The notes: a model not told the origin generated them from the sequence alone. Shown: positions 6,512 to 15,972, counted from the first letter of the stretch. The stretch is 47,656 nt of DNA from JBEIHI01 sp964655245 (GCA_964655245.1 CAZZLQ010000009.1:1-47656), one strand, 5' to 3'. Numbers and translations: made by a program.

Positions 6512-7856
6512 TCGCTTTCATCTGATCAACTCCATCAATCAACAACCCGCTGGCCCTGAGTGCATTCAACGCGCGCTCAGCACGAAGCTCATTTCGATAC
6601 ACCTTCATAGACTTTCCTTGAGGTCGCTTTTTGGGGGAGATGTCCTCAAGTGGAGGCATCAATCCAAAATTAAAGTTCATCGGTTGAAAATATCGAGTGT
6701 CCGACTCGATGAGATATCGAACAAGAGATCTCATCGCTGTTTCCTCTGGTAATCTTCCGAGACCTAACATGGCGCGAGCAGCATAATGCCCTGTGGCCAC
6801 CGCCTCGACATAGCCTTCGCTTCCAATAATCTGACCAGCAGAAAACAAATCCGCTCTCACCTTCCACGACAAATCATGAGTGAGATGAAAGGGTGCATTG
6901 ATAAAAGAATTCCGATGCATCACTCCCAGCCGAACAAACTGAGCATTCTCCATTCCAGGTAAGGATCTAAGAACGCGCTCTTGCTCGGGCCATTTCATCC
7001 GGGTCTGAAAAGCCACCATACTCAGCAGCTCACCAGCGGCCTTCTCACGTCGGAACTGAATGACGGCATAAGCACGTCTTCCGCCAGGCATTTCAAAATC
7101 GAAGCCCTTTGGCCGCATACATGAACAGGCCATCACATCTTCGCCACGCTCCGCAAGAACCTCAATAGGAAGGCAGCCCTCAAAAAATTTCAGATCTTCA
7201 CCGGGAAGATGACTTTCGAACTTCTCAGCACCCAAAACTTTCTCACGAAATGCCAGGTACTCCTCCTTTGTGAGCGGAAGATTCAGATAGTCATCATTCT
7301 CCTGATTTCGAGATCCCCAGAAAAATTTTGAAAGATCCAAAGACTCAAGAGTCACGACGGGCGAGGTCGCATCATAGAAGTACAATCCTTGGTCTCCCGC
7401 GAGCTTGAAGATATCTTGCATCAGGGCATCGGCAGTCAAAGGCCCCGTTGCAATCAGTGTTGGATGGTCTGTTGGAATCCGCTCAACAACATCATGATGC
7501 ACTTCAACATTGTGATGACTCTCGAGCATGTGCGTAACATGTGCACTAAACTTCTCTCGATCGACCGAGAGCGCCTTACCACCGGGGACACGGCACTCAA
7601 GAGCTGCCTGAATGACGGGCGATCCCAACATCAGCAATTCCTGCTTCAGCAATCCCGATGACGATGTGACCTCCAACGACTTCATGGAGTTTGAGCAAAC
7701 CAGCTCCGCCGCACCAGGCAGTTTGTGAGCCGCGGAAAATGACTTGGGCTTTTGCTCAAACAAACGAACGCGAGCCCCGGCATTTGCCAACACCAAAGCG
7801 GCTTCTGATCCCGCGAGACCAGCACCAATCACATTGAAAGTCTTCTCAACCATCAC
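6495..7856 (-). CDS. trmFO: tRNA (uracil-54-C5)-methyltransferase, folate-dependent
   Basis: Flavoprotein that makes ribothymidine at position 54 of the tRNA T loop, using methylenetetrahydrofolate as carbon donor. 453 residues, normal for the family. The N-terminal FAD-binding motif is NVIGAGLAGSEAALVLANAG. Characteristic segments follow: AAELVCSNSMKSLE with the Cys seen in TrmFO, GGKALSVDREKFS, SCMRPKGFDFEMPGGRRAYAV, and C-terminal QIIGSEGYVEAVATGHYAA. A terminator-like hairpin (7891-7917) separates it from the OPT gene upstream on the same strand, so it is probably a separate unit. Confident. Confidence 0.96.
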   Translation of the reverse strand: MMVEKTFNVIGAGLAGSEAALVLANAGARVRLFEQKPKSFSAAHKLPGAAELVCSNSMKSLEVTSSSGLLKQELLMLGSPVIQAALECRVPGGKALSVDREKFSAHVTHMLESHHNVEVHHDVVERIPTDHPTLIATGPLTADALMQDIFKLAGDQGLYFYDATSPVVTLESLDLSKFFWGSRNQENDDYLNLPLTKEEYLAFREKVLGAEKFESHLPGEDLKFFEGCLPIEVLAERGEDVMACSCMRPKGFDFEMPGGRRAYAVIQFRREKAAGELLSMVAFQTRMKWPEQERVLRSLPGMENAQFVRLGVMHRNSFINAPFHLTHDLSWKVRADLFSAGQIIGSEGYVEAVATGHYAARAMLGLGRLPEETAMRSLVRYLIESDTRYFQPMNFNFGLMPPLEDISPKKRPQGKSMKVYRNELRAERALNALRASGLLIDGVDQMKAISGSV

Positions 7857-7879
7857 GCCCTTCCTTACTGAAAACTAAG

Positions 7880-7917
7880 AAAGACCGAAAGCCCACAGCA
7901 TGCCGAAAGCTGTGGGC
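7880..7917 (-). terminator. Rho-independent terminator after OPT gene
   Basis: GCCCACAGC (7917-7909 on the minus strand) and GCTGTGGGC (7899-7891) form a perfect 9-bp stem with a 9-base loop, followed by TTTCGGTCTTTCTT. It lies between the OPT stop (7957) and the trmFO start (7856). Confidence 0.75.
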
Positions 7918-7956
7918 CATTAATGCAATCATTTCAATGATTTAGCCGGATGCTCC

Positions 7957-10098
7957 TCAAGCCTTGCGAGCCACTCGAAACAGCGACAGAGCCAAAGCTC
8001 CGAAAATCAAAATCGCTGTCAGAGAGCTACTCGAAAATCCTGGAGCCCACTGACTCAGGTCAAGCGCCTCTGAAAATCCCGATCGAAGTGAAAGAATCGC
8101 AATCACAATTCCCGCAATTGCACCACCTGCGATCAAACCGGAAGAATACAAAACTCCTGGGCTTGAATCACTGTCCGCCTCTTTCTTCTTCGACAGTTTA
8201 CCCACAAGCCATCGCACCATCCCGCCAATAAAAATGGGCGCTGATGCGGACAATGGCAAATAAACACCGACAGCAAACGCAAGAGAGCCGATTCCACAAA
8301 GCTCAAGCACAATGGAAATGAAAACCCCAAGAAGCACCAATCCCCAAGGTAGTTTCTGCGAAAGAATCCCATCAATGATCAAAGACATCAGCCGAGCTTT
8401 GGGTGCTTCGTACTTGGGAACCTCGTGGCCATCGTCAGTCTTCTCCAACACACCGTTAATACCCGGATCCACGAGGTAGGTGACCTTGCCAGCATCATCC
8501 GCCAAATACTTTCCGGGCTGAAGTTTTGCCAGAGGTCCCGTGCTCTGAAACTCTCGCACTCGCAAAACATGATAATCCTTGGTGTCTGTTTCACCGTAAA
8601 CACCACCGACTTTTGCCTTCTCAGTCAGCTCCGCCACATTTGGAACGACAACATTCTGAGGCACTGCCGTCTTTGAATAAATCGTTGAGGCGTCATTCAA
8701 AACATTCAGCGTAAATCCAATCACCAGAGCTGAAGTGAGAGCTCCCACCAAAATCGCAACCTGTTGCATCCACGGAGTAGCTCCCACCAAATGACCCGTC
8801 TTAAGATCCTGAGCCGTTGTCCCACCGTTTGAAGCAGCCACACAGACAATGGCGGCAATCGAAAGAGCCGTGACTCGATCCATCGGTGTCGTCCAACCCA
8901 ACATGAGAAAGACAAGACTTGTGATCAGCAGTGTCGCAACAGTCATTCCAGAGATCGGATTTGAAGATGAGCCAATCTCGCCCGTTAACCGTGAGCTCAC
9001 TGTCACAAACAGAAATCCCGCCGCAATGATCAATAGAGCTCCGACCCAGTTCATATGAAGAGACGGAGTCATCCAAATCGCGCCCATCAAAGCAATCATT
9101 CCAAACAAAATATAGGACATAGGAATATCTCGCTCCGTGCGCAGCTGATTGAGCTGCGAGGCTTTGCGCTTGATCCCGCCAAGGCCCGCCACGGCTGATC
9201 GATAAATTGTTGGCATCGCTTGAAACATGCTGATGATACCTCCAGCTGCGACTGCCCCTGCTCCAATATAGAGAATGTAATTTTTCCAAATCTCATGAAC
9301 TCCCATTTGGGAAATCGGCTTCGTTGCCGGAAAAATCGGAGTCGAAACATAATCACCAAAAAGAAAGATCATGGGGATCAGAACAAAACTCGAAAGAATT
9401 CCTCCCGCCACCATGATGGAAGCAATACGAGGACCAATAATATAGCCCACACCCAAAAGCTCAGGGGAAACTTCCGCCGAGACTTGAGCACCTTTGAAAA
9501 AACCAATTGCTCGCTCAGGAACATCGATCCAAAGCTTTGAGCCGACATTGAGAACTTTATAAATGAGCCCGACAAAGAAACCCGTAAACACAGTCTTTGC
9601 CGAAGTTCCGCCCTTCTCTCCAACAATCAAAACTTCCGCACATGCAGTTCCTTCAGGAAACGGAAGAGCTTTATGCCCTTTGACCATGAGTGAATATCGA
9701 AGCGGAATCATCATGAGGATTCCAAGCAAGCCGCCCAAAACAGCAACCGTCATGATTCGACCCGCGTCCATGTCAAATCCAAGGATCAAAAGCGCTGGCA
9801 TCGTCACCGCCACACCAAACGCAATCGACTCTCCGGCTGAGCCCGTCGTCTGAACGATATTGTTTTCAAGAATGGTAGCTTTTCGAAGACCAAAAACTTT
9901 TGAAAGACCCTTAAACAAGGTGATCGACAAGACGGCAATCGGAATCGAAGCGCTCACCGTCATTCCCACTTTCAAAGCGAGATACAAAGAAGAGGCGCCG
10001 AAAAGGATCCCGAGGAAAACTCCCGACAGAAGCGGAACAAGAGTTAGCTCGCGCATTTTGGTTTGGGCAGAAACAAAGGGCTTTAGTTCTTCACTCAT
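7957..10098 (-). CDS. OPT-family oligopeptide transporter
   Basis: A 713-residue polytopic inner-membrane protein with roughly 14-16 hydrophobic segments. The N-terminus (LVPLLSGVFLGILFGASSLYLALKVGMTVSASIPIAVLS) and GTACAEVLIVGE are typical of the prokaryotic OPT family, which imports small peptides or metal-chelate compounds. A soluble insert near residues 470-560 (TKDYHVLRVREFQSTGPLA) is predicted to be periplasmic. It starts 28 bases after the pckA stop on the same strand and is probably co-transcribed with pckA. Together they could link peptide uptake with gluconeogenesis, but that is inference. Substrate not predictable from sequence. Confidence 0.92.
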   Translation of the reverse strand: MSEELKPFVSAQTKMRELTLVPLLSGVFLGILFGASSLYLALKVGMTVSASIPIAVLSITLFKGLSKVFGLRKATILENNIVQTTGSAGESIAFGVAVTMPALLILGFDMDAGRIMTVAVLGGLLGILMMIPLRYSLMVKGHKALPFPEGTACAEVLIVGEKGGTSAKTVFTGFFVGLIYKVLNVGSKLWIDVPERAIGFFKGAQVSAEVSPELLGVGYIIGPRIASIMVAGGILSSFVLIPMIFLFGDYVSTPIFPATKPISQMGVHEIWKNYILYIGAGAVAAGGIISMFQAMPTIYRSAVAGLGGIKRKASQLNQLRTERDIPMSYILFGMIALMGAIWMTPSLHMNWVGALLIIAAGFLFVTVSSRLTGEIGSSSNPISGMTVATLLITSLVFLMLGWTTPMDRVTALSIAAIVCVAASNGGTTAQDLKTGHLVGATPWMQQVAILVGALTSALVIGFTLNVLNDASTIYSKTAVPQNVVVPNVAELTEKAKVGGVYGETDTKDYHVLRVREFQSTGPLAKLQPGKYLADDAGKVTYLVDPGINGVLEKTDDGHEVPKYEAPKARLMSLIIDGILSQKLPWGLVLLGVFISIVLELCGIGSLAFAVGVYLPLSASAPIFIGGMVRWLVGKLSKKKEADSDSSPGVLYSSGLIAGGAIAGIVIAILSLRSGFSEALDLSQWAPGFSSSSLTAILIFGALALSLFRVARKA

Positions 10099-10126
10099 AG
10101 CCCTCTGTTATCTAAAAACTGGGGCC

Positions 10127-11686
10127 TTAGAGCAAGGCCGAAGCTGTGGCGGAAGCATGATTTGTTGAGGAAGCAAGACGCGGTCCTCCCAAATCAATGA
10201 TCTGGGAATCGACTCGATCTACCCAAGACTTGGCGTTCGAAATGAACTTCTCCGCCAAGGCTCGTACCGAATCTCCCTCAGGGATCTCCAGGAACTTCGC
10301 ATCCACCCCAGGGCAAGAAGTCGGAACTTCAAATCCAAAGATCGGATGAACTTTTCTGGGCTGCTTATCGAGCTCCCCCGTTTGAATCGCTGTCAAAAGA
10401 GTTCGACTCACTGGAATCGGAAAGCGCTGAGCCTTTCCGTATCCACCATTCATCCAACCGGTATTGAGCAGCCAGACCTGAGCCCCAGACTTCTCTGCGC
10501 AAGCCTTCAAGAGACGAGCGTACTCAACAGAACGCCTCGGCATAAAAGGAGCACCAAAACAAGGACTAAAGGCAGCTGTTGGCTCCTTCACTCCCAGTTC
10601 AGTTCCAGCAACTTTGGCGGTGTAGCCCGCTAAAAACAAATACTGAGCTTGAATGGGATTTAGTTTTGCAACAGCGGGCAAAGCTCCAAAAGCATCAGCC
10701 GTGAGAAACACAATCGAAGTTGGCGCTTGAGCCGAGATTTTTTGATTAAAAACTTTTTTCAAAAAATTCAGAGGATAAGAGCCACGAGTGTTTTCTGTTT
10801 TCAATCGAGAGGAAAAATCCGCTTGCTTGGTGTGAGAATGACAAACGACGTTTTCCTGGATCGCACCCTCTTGATTCACTGCTGCAAAAATATCGGGCTC
10901 TTTAACTGGATCGAGATCGATCAACTTAGCGTAGCAACCACCTTCAAGATTGGTGAGCCCACCGGACGACCAAAGAATCTCATCATCACCAATCAAGTGT
11001 CGCAACGGGTCTGCCGAGAGCGTGGTTTTTCCAGTGCCCGAAAGACCAAACAAAACGGATGAGCGACTGCCGTCTTCCAACGTATTGGCAGAGGCATGCA
11101 TGGGGAAAATTCCATACTCAGGCATTTTGAAATTACAGAGCGTAAAAGCGGACTTCTTGATTTCACCTGCATAGCCGGTTCCACAAATAGCAACCTGCAT
11201 CCGAGCCGGATCCACAGCAATCAACGCCTCGGATTGAAACTGAAGACCAAGACCTGAGGTCGTCACATGGGGATCATGCCAGATTTTGATTGTCGGAATC
11301 TGTTGACCGGAAGCCAAAGTCTCTCGAGCTGCTGAAGGCTCAGAGCGAAACATGTTTTCACAAAATGCCGCATGCCAGGGAGAGGGCGTAACAACTTCGA
11401 TCGGCAGAAACCCAACAAAGCCTTTATAGATATAGGTCTTTTGATTTTGAAGACGTGTCTGAAGGCCTGCGAAAAACTGATCAGCAAACTCAGGACTCAG
11501 CGGCTTGTTCACCTTATTCCAGTCGACTAAGTCGTGCGACTCCGGTCGATCTACAACAAATCGAGCATCAACAGCTCGACCCGTATGCTTTCCCGTCTCG
11601 ACAACAAGAGCTCCCGTGTTGGACTTGAAACCCAAGCCTTTCTCAATGGATTCCTGAACCAGCTTCAAAGCTTTCTGATTTTTCAT
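10127..11686 (-). CDS. pckA: Phosphoenolpyruvate carboxykinase (ATP)
   Basis: Converts oxaloacetate plus ATP to phosphoenolpyruvate, CO2 and ADP, the entry step of gluconeogenesis. 519 residues, slightly short of the usual 530-540. The nucleotide P-loop is GLSGTGKTTLS, the metal-binding segment HLIGDDE, followed by NLEGGCYAK and NQEGAIQENVV, all diagnostic of the ATP-dependent form. The substrate region FLTADAFGALP and TGWMNGGYG are also present. First gene of a probable pckA-OPT unit; a 111-base divergent region separates it from the next plus-strand gene. Amino acid-based growth, as in predatory bacteria, would require this enzyme. Confidence 0.97.
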   Translation of the reverse strand: MKNQKALKLVQESIEKGLGFKSNTGALVVETGKHTGRAVDARFVVDRPESHDLVDWNKVNKPLSPEFADQFFAGLQTRLQNQKTYIYKGFVGFLPIEVVTPSPWHAAFCENMFRSEPSAARETLASGQQIPTIKIWHDPHVTTSGLGLQFQSEALIAVDPARMQVAICGTGYAGEIKKSAFTLCNFKMPEYGIFPMHASANTLEDGSRSSVLFGLSGTGKTTLSADPLRHLIGDDEILWSSGGLTNLEGGCYAKLIDLDPVKEPDIFAAVNQEGAIQENVVCHSHTKQADFSSRLKTENTRGSYPLNFLKKVFNQKISAQAPTSIVFLTADAFGALPAVAKLNPIQAQYLFLAGYTAKVAGTELGVKEPTAAFSPCFGAPFMPRRSVEYARLLKACAEKSGAQVWLLNTGWMNGGYGKAQRFPIPVSRTLLTAIQTGELDKQPRKVHPIFGFEVPTSCPGVDAKFLEIPEGDSVRALAEKFISNAKSWVDRVDSQIIDLGGPRLASSTNHASATASALL

Positions 11687-11797
11687 ACCCTCAACTCTAC
11701 CTCGTCAACGCTACTCAAAAAAGCCTAAGTTCATGATTTTCTGGTGGGAAAAAGGCCAATGACATCAAAGCCGCGCACCCAGGAGGCGCCATAGAAA

Positions 11798-12802
11798 TTG
11801 ACATTTCCTGATCGAATCGACTTATTTAGGTGCCCTGTGGTTAGGGGTTTCGCACTTTTGATTTCAAGCCTTATCTGCCTGGGGCCAGCGCTGGGAGCGG
11901 AGAACAACTCTGAGTACCCCTTTCACAAACCGCCCGTAAATTACTACGATGCTGGCGATTCTCTCAGCGGAGGCGCTCAGAAATATCTTAGAGCGCTGAT
12001 TGAACAACGCCTCAAACAGATCGAAACGCGGTTTGCCGAAGTCATCGAAACAGAGCTTGCGATTGATCAGTCCCGTCTCGAAGCGGAGAAGATGTTACGC
12101 GCCCGCTCTCGAGCGCTGGGAGCGGCGGGGATTGGAATTGGAATGATTTTGGGCTTCAGCGCTATTCATACAGCAACCTCATTCTTTCCGATACGCGCTC
12201 CTGGAGACTCTATTTTAACAGGCCTCGCCATCTCACTTGGTGGACTTCACGGATGGTCGATAGGACTCGTGCTCGCCTCTCGCGGAAAGCCTCATGAGAA
12301 ATCAAATTACAAGCTGGTGATTGATGGACCTGGCGAGGAAATTCTGAAAATCGCTGAGGAGCTTTCATCCCAGATTCGAGGAATGGCTGCTCCGCGCGCT
12401 TTTTGGTCGATGAGGCGCCTTCAAGACTTCACTCGCCGGATGGTGGCCTTTGCGGCTCTTGAACAAGTACTCTTGAAGCAAGTGAATAACGTGACCGATG
12501 AAATGAAGTCTGCTCTTCACGACCTCAATCTCGATCGGTTTCTTGTGGACCCCATTCAAGTCGAGCTTGCAGAGGCCAATCTAGACATGATGCGCTCGCG
12601 AATTATTCGAAAATTTCGAGAGATTGAATACCAGACACTCAAACTCGTCGCTCAGATTTATGACGACGATGTGAAGATTCCTTTTGAAAAAATTGACTAT
12701 TCAAGGCTCTCTGAATCCCAATGTGTCGCGCTTCTAAAATGGATCTTGTCGGATCCCATTACAAACGAACGTGATCTTCCAGACCTCACAGACCAGCTCT
12801 AG
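11798..12802 (+). CDS. Exported or membrane-anchored protein of unknown function
   Basis: 334 residues, starting at TTG 11798 with AGGAGG 11 bases upstream. An N-terminal signal peptide (FALLISSLICLGPALGA) is followed by a predicted helix (KYLRALIEQRLKQIETRFAEVIE), a hydrophobic Gly-rich hairpin of two membrane segments (about residues 108-165, GAAGIGIGMILGFSAI and ILTGLAISLGGLHGWSIGLVL), and a long helical soluble domain (about 175-330). I do not recognise the family. The paired Gly-rich segments suggest insertion in a membrane. It ends about 110 bases before the trypsin-like gene, with a hairpin at 12851-12877 in between. Confidence 0.6.
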   Translation: MTFPDRIDLFRCPVVRGFALLISSLICLGPALGAENNSEYPFHKPPVNYYDAGDSLSGGAQKYLRALIEQRLKQIETRFAEVIETELAIDQSRLEAEKMLRARSRALGAAGIGIGMILGFSAIHTATSFFPIRAPGDSILTGLAISLGGLHGWSIGLVLASRGKPHEKSNYKLVIDGPGEEILKIAEELSSQIRGMAAPRAFWSMRRLQDFTRRMVAFAALEQVLLKQVNNVTDEMKSALHDLNLDRFLVDPIQVELAEANLDMMRSRIIRKFREIEYQTLKLVAQIYDDDVKIPFEKIDYSRLSESQCVALLKWILSDPITNERDLPDLTDQL

Positions 12803-12910
12803 GCGGCCCATCAATTTTTACAAAATGTTCCTCATATTTGATAAATAAAAAGACTTTTTGAGCTTCGAAAAGTCTTGCCAGAGAGACGACGCCTTTCCTA
12901 GGTTGCCTGA

Positions 12911-13939
12911 ATGCGGTGCCTACAACTCCATATATTTTATTTACTCGTCACCTCAGCTTTTTTGGCAGGATGTCGCGAAGAATATAATGTGATTCTGACC
13001 CCCCCACAAGATGATGACACTCACACCCTCTTTATCGACTCGGAAATCGGCAGCATTATACTAGACGTTAATTTTCCTTCCGATCGCCTCAACACCATTG
13101 GAAAGTCTCGGTTTTTGCTCACTCTAGATTTTGAAGATGGAAAGCTCCAAAGCATCACCACTAAACCTGAGCCGATTTCAGCCTTCATCCCAACCGGAGC
13201 CGCCAAGTACGAGCGTCGCCGAATCACCATTGATCTCGAGGAGAATCCAAACTATCCGTACAAGAGCCAACTTAACGATGCCAACTTCTCTGAAGAAAAA
13301 CTCAGCAACTTACCACTGGGACATATTGTCATAGATGGCGCAGACTGGACCATTATTCCCCTATCCAGTCGCTGTACTGGATTTCTGGTTTCTCCCAATC
13401 TAGTGGTCACCAACAATCACTGCGTCGCCGATCAAGCCGAATGTGCTCGCACGAAGATCGAAGTTTGGAACTACAAAGAGGGATGGCTGAAGCGAAACTT
13501 CGACACATCGTCATATCAATGCAAAGAGGTTCTCTATACAGACACGGAGCGAGATCAAACCTTGTTTCGAATCGATGGTAACGCCTCGTTCTACAATCAG
13601 TTTCCTGTTGCAAGAAGGCCGATGAATCTCAAGAAAGATGAGATTTTTAGACTCTCCACCATGGATCAATCCGATTTCACGGGCAGAGTTTACCGGGCGC
13701 ACCGAAAGTGCGTTCTCTTGAGTGAAGACGGGATGCAGCGATCGAATGACGGGAAAAAATACCTTGAAGCTCAATGCGACAAGAACATCTACCCCGGCAA
13801 TTCAGGGAGTCCCGTTTTTGACAGCGAAGGATACGTCTTTGGAGTTCTTTGGGGTAAGCCCCTCATCAGAGACGGCATCGCCATCTTCGCGCCTCTCAAT
13901 CCGACAATTATCCGATTGATTTTGGAAGAGAATACCTAA
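12911..13939 (+). CDS. Trypsin-like serine protease lipoprotein
   Basis: 342 residues. The signal peptide ends in a lipobox, LAG-C21, predicting a lipid-anchored protein. The chymotrypsin fold begins near residue 135, with catalytic His170 (VVTNNHCV), Asp215 (RDQTLFRID) and Ser298 (YPGNSGSPVF). These are the classic triad contexts of S1/glutamyl endopeptidase-like enzymes. Residues 25-130 form a strand-rich extension not seen in the family. Cys155-Cys171-type pairs could form disulfides outside the cytosol. It lies 11 bases before msrB. Proteolytic activity is well supported; the target is unknown. Confidence 0.85.
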   Translation: MRCLQLHIFYLLVTSAFLAGCREEYNVILTPPQDDDTHTLFIDSEIGSIILDVNFPSDRLNTIGKSRFLLTLDFEDGKLQSITTKPEPISAFIPTGAAKYERRRITIDLEENPNYPYKSQLNDANFSEEKLSNLPLGHIVIDGADWTIIPLSSRCTGFLVSPNLVVTNNHCVADQAECARTKIEVWNYKEGWLKRNFDTSSYQCKEVLYTDTERDQTLFRIDGNASFYNQFPVARRPMNLKKDEIFRLSTMDQSDFTGRVYRAHRKCVLLSEDGMQRSNDGKKYLEAQCDKNIYPGNSGSPVFDSEGYVFGVLWGKPLIRDGIAIFAPLNPTIIRLILEENT

Positions 13940-13950
13940 AATTTAGGGGG

Positions 13951-14403
13951 GTGAACAATCCTAGCCCCCCAGAAGATCCTGAAGACCTCAAATCGAGACT
14001 CACTCCGATTCAATATCGAGTGACCCAAGAGGATGGTACGGAGCCGCCCTTTCAAAATGAGTATTGGAACCACTTTGAAGACGGGATCTATGTCGACGTT
14101 GTGTCGGGAGAACCTCTGTTTTCTTCTCATGACAAGTTTGATGCGGGCTGTGGCTGGCCCAGCTTTTCCAAACCCCTTCCAAAGACCGAGCTCGCAGAGA
14201 TTGCCGACTACAAACTAGCTTTTCAAAAGCGAATTGAAGTGCGCTCCAAAATTGCAGACTCGCATCTTGGACATGTTTTTCCCGATGGCCCAGCCCCCAC
14301 AGGACTCCGTTATTGTATTAACTCGGCGTCACTACGCTTCATTCCCGCTTCGGAGTTGAAGTCCGCCGGCTATGAAGAATTTGAAATTTTTTTCAAAAAA
14401 TAG
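13951..14403 (+). CDS. msrB: Peptide-methionine (R)-S-oxide reductase
   Basis: Reduces methionine-R-sulfoxide in proteins with a catalytic Cys. 150 residues, no signal peptide, so cytosolic. Core motifs: LTPIQYRVTQEDGTEPPF, GCGWPSF, HLGHVFPDGPAPTG and RYCINSASLRF, where the Cys of RYCIN is the nucleophile. The two CxxC pairs that bind structural zinc in some MsrB proteins are absent, as in many bacterial forms. The only plausible start is GTG 13951, directly abutting an AGGGGG stretch with no spacer and 11 bases after the upstream stop, so re-initiation is likely. GGGGGG (13946-13951) can pair with CCCCCC (13965-13970) over the start. Confidence 0.93.
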   Translation: MNNPSPPEDPEDLKSRLTPIQYRVTQEDGTEPPFQNEYWNHFEDGIYVDVVSGEPLFSSHDKFDAGCGWPSFSKPLPKTELAEIADYKLAFQKRIEVRSKIADSHLGHVFPDGPAPTGLRYCINSASLRFIPASELKSAGYEEFEIFFKK

Positions 14404-14404
14404 A

Positions 14405-15067
14405 TTAGCGGCCTCGAGGGGACATGCGTTTGACAAATAGAAAACGGATTTCATCCACGCACGATCGGCCACGCCGGGCATATTGTTCCAAAATCCACGT
14501 TGCCTTCGCTTCAATCTCAGCCTGATGTCGAAGAACAATCGTACTCGCCATTCTTTCCGCTCGCCTCTCGAGGACTCGAGAGGGACCCAAACCCACGAGC
14601 CTGCGCAGGATTCTAGTCGCCTGAGCGCGATCACTCTCACTCGCGCTATTGCCTCTCAAACTCCTCAGCGCAACAGCCCCCAGTCGTCGGTCCTGAAGAA
14701 CACTGAGAAGGAAAGCTCGCTCTGTAAGATCTCCCGCTTGAAGAACAGCCACTCGACGAACGGCAAGCCTATGGGGCAAAGAACCGAGCGCCAACTTTGA
14801 AAGCACCTCATCTGACAACTCAAAGCGAGTCGCCCCAAAGCCACGCGACATTCGATCGAGGTCCAACGTCGAAACGTCCATCCCTGTTGCCAAATACTGA
14901 TTCACCACAATGTGACCCGCCTCATGAATAGCAGCGATCGCTGCGCGAGGATTCTCTTGTGCAAGATGCACTAGACGACGAGAAACAGGACCCCACAAAA
15001 CATCTGCTGCCTCAACGGCGGGGAGACCCGCCAGAAGAATCAAAACGAATGAGTAGAGCGACCTCAT
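14405..15067 (-). CDS. Exported M41-type (FtsH-like) peptidase without AAA domain
   Basis: 220 residues from ATG 15067, which overlaps the stop of the upstream gene (TGATG), so it is translationally coupled to it; a start at 15106 is less likely. A signal peptide (SFVLILLAGLPAVEA) precedes an FtsH-type peptidase domain: HEAGH at 48-52, RLAVRRVAVLQAGDLTE matching the conserved 'GRAAEE' helix, and SESDRAQATRIL with D146 as the likely third zinc ligand. FtsH normally needs a AAA ATPase on the same chain in the cytosol; none is here, so this would be an ATP-independent envelope protease. Activity is inferred from the intact motif. Confidence 0.7.
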   Translation of the reverse strand: MRSLYSFVLILLAGLPAVEAADVLWGPVSRRLVHLAQENPRAAIAAIHEAGHIVVNQYLATGMDVSTLDLDRMSRGFGATRFELSDEVLSKLALGSLPHRLAVRRVAVLQAGDLTERAFLLSVLQDRRLGAVALRSLRGNSASESDRAQATRILRRLVGLGPSRVLERRAERMASTIVLRHQAEIEAKATWILEQYARRGRSCVDEIRFLFVKRMSPRGR

Positions 15068-15843
15068 CAATGATTCCCCCAGTGAACGCCCTCGTGGGTT
15101 CCCCAATAGTCCACAATAACTTCATGAGAGTTTCTATCTTTCACCCAAAAACCCACGACCATCGTGGGATGACCGCCTTTCAAATGACAATGAAAATGAG
15201 TCCAGCCATTTTTTGTGTTTGAGTACCATCCTGTCGTCTTCTGAAAATTCTTTTTCACAGTAACGTCTTGGTGAAATGGCCCCTTCTGCCGAAGATCAGC
15301 CACAAACTCATCAATATAGCTTTGATAGGTTCCGAACCGCGTCTTCATCTTCTCGATCCTTGATTCATCCACTGAAAACCCAACGTGAGAACCATCTGGA
15401 CTTCGGGCTGCAATTTCAAAATGATCAACGCTTCGAATCGCCTCTTCGTCAGCTTTCTGAGCCGCACCACGCGCCTCATCGCCAAAAGATGCTAAGAACA
15501 AACCATAGGACTCTTCGTTCAACTGAAGGCTCCATAATCGATGCGCCTCTTCGCGAGAAATATCAAAATCTCTAACCAACTCACTCACACTTTCGTCTCG
15601 AGCCTTAACGCGCTCGTACCAAAGCCTCTGAAGCTTCTCGGAAAGCTGACTCGACAAGAGATCCTGTGACAAACCATGCTCACTTGAAAAATGACTCATT
15701 CGCTTTCTCAGCCATGCCTGCATTGGAACACTTTCGTAGGACAAAGAGGCCATACGCGAGCGGCACTGCTTGGATGGCTGATCTGCCCAAGCGGGACTAA
15801 GCCCAATCGACAAAAGACAGAGGATGATTCGTAAAAGGGACAT
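15067..15843 (-). CDS. Exported protein coupled to the M41-type peptidase
   Basis: About 258 residues from ATG 15843 (a GTG at 15864 is also in frame). The signal peptide is MSLLRIILCLLSIGLSPAWA. The first half is helical and highly charged; the C-terminal 90 residues are strand-rich and His/Trp-rich, with GWTHFHCHLKGGHPTMVVGF and DYWGTHEGVHWGNH at the end. I do not recognise the family. The stop codon overlaps the start of the M41-type peptidase gene, so the two proteins are made together and may act as substrate, inhibitor or partner. This role is inference from gene coupling only. Confidence 0.6.
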   Translation of the reverse strand: MSLLRIILCLLSIGLSPAWADQPSKQCRSRMASLSYESVPMQAWLRKRMSHFSSEHGLSQDLLSSQLSEKLQRLWYERVKARDESVSELVRDFDISREEAHRLWSLQLNEESYGLFLASFGDEARGAAQKADEEAIRSVDHFEIAARSPDGSHVGFSVDESRIEKMKTRFGTYQSYIDEFVADLRQKGPFHQDVTVKKNFQKTTGWYSNTKNGWTHFHCHLKGGHPTMVVGFWVKDRNSHEVIVDYWGTHEGVHWGNH

Positions 15844-15972
15844 GGGCCTTGCGTTTAACACCACAGATGAGAAATGTGCAAAGGTCGAGCCGGCCTTTTT
15901 GGGGCCTAAGTCATTGAAACTAGCAGCTTATCAGAGCACAGGGGCTGAGAGCTGGCGGGACACATGAGGTGT

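Noticed and set aside
12851..12877. Hairpin AAGACTTTT...AAAAGTCTT as a terminator
   Set aside because: The T run lies on the minus-strand side, where no gene needs it; left as an unexplained hairpin.
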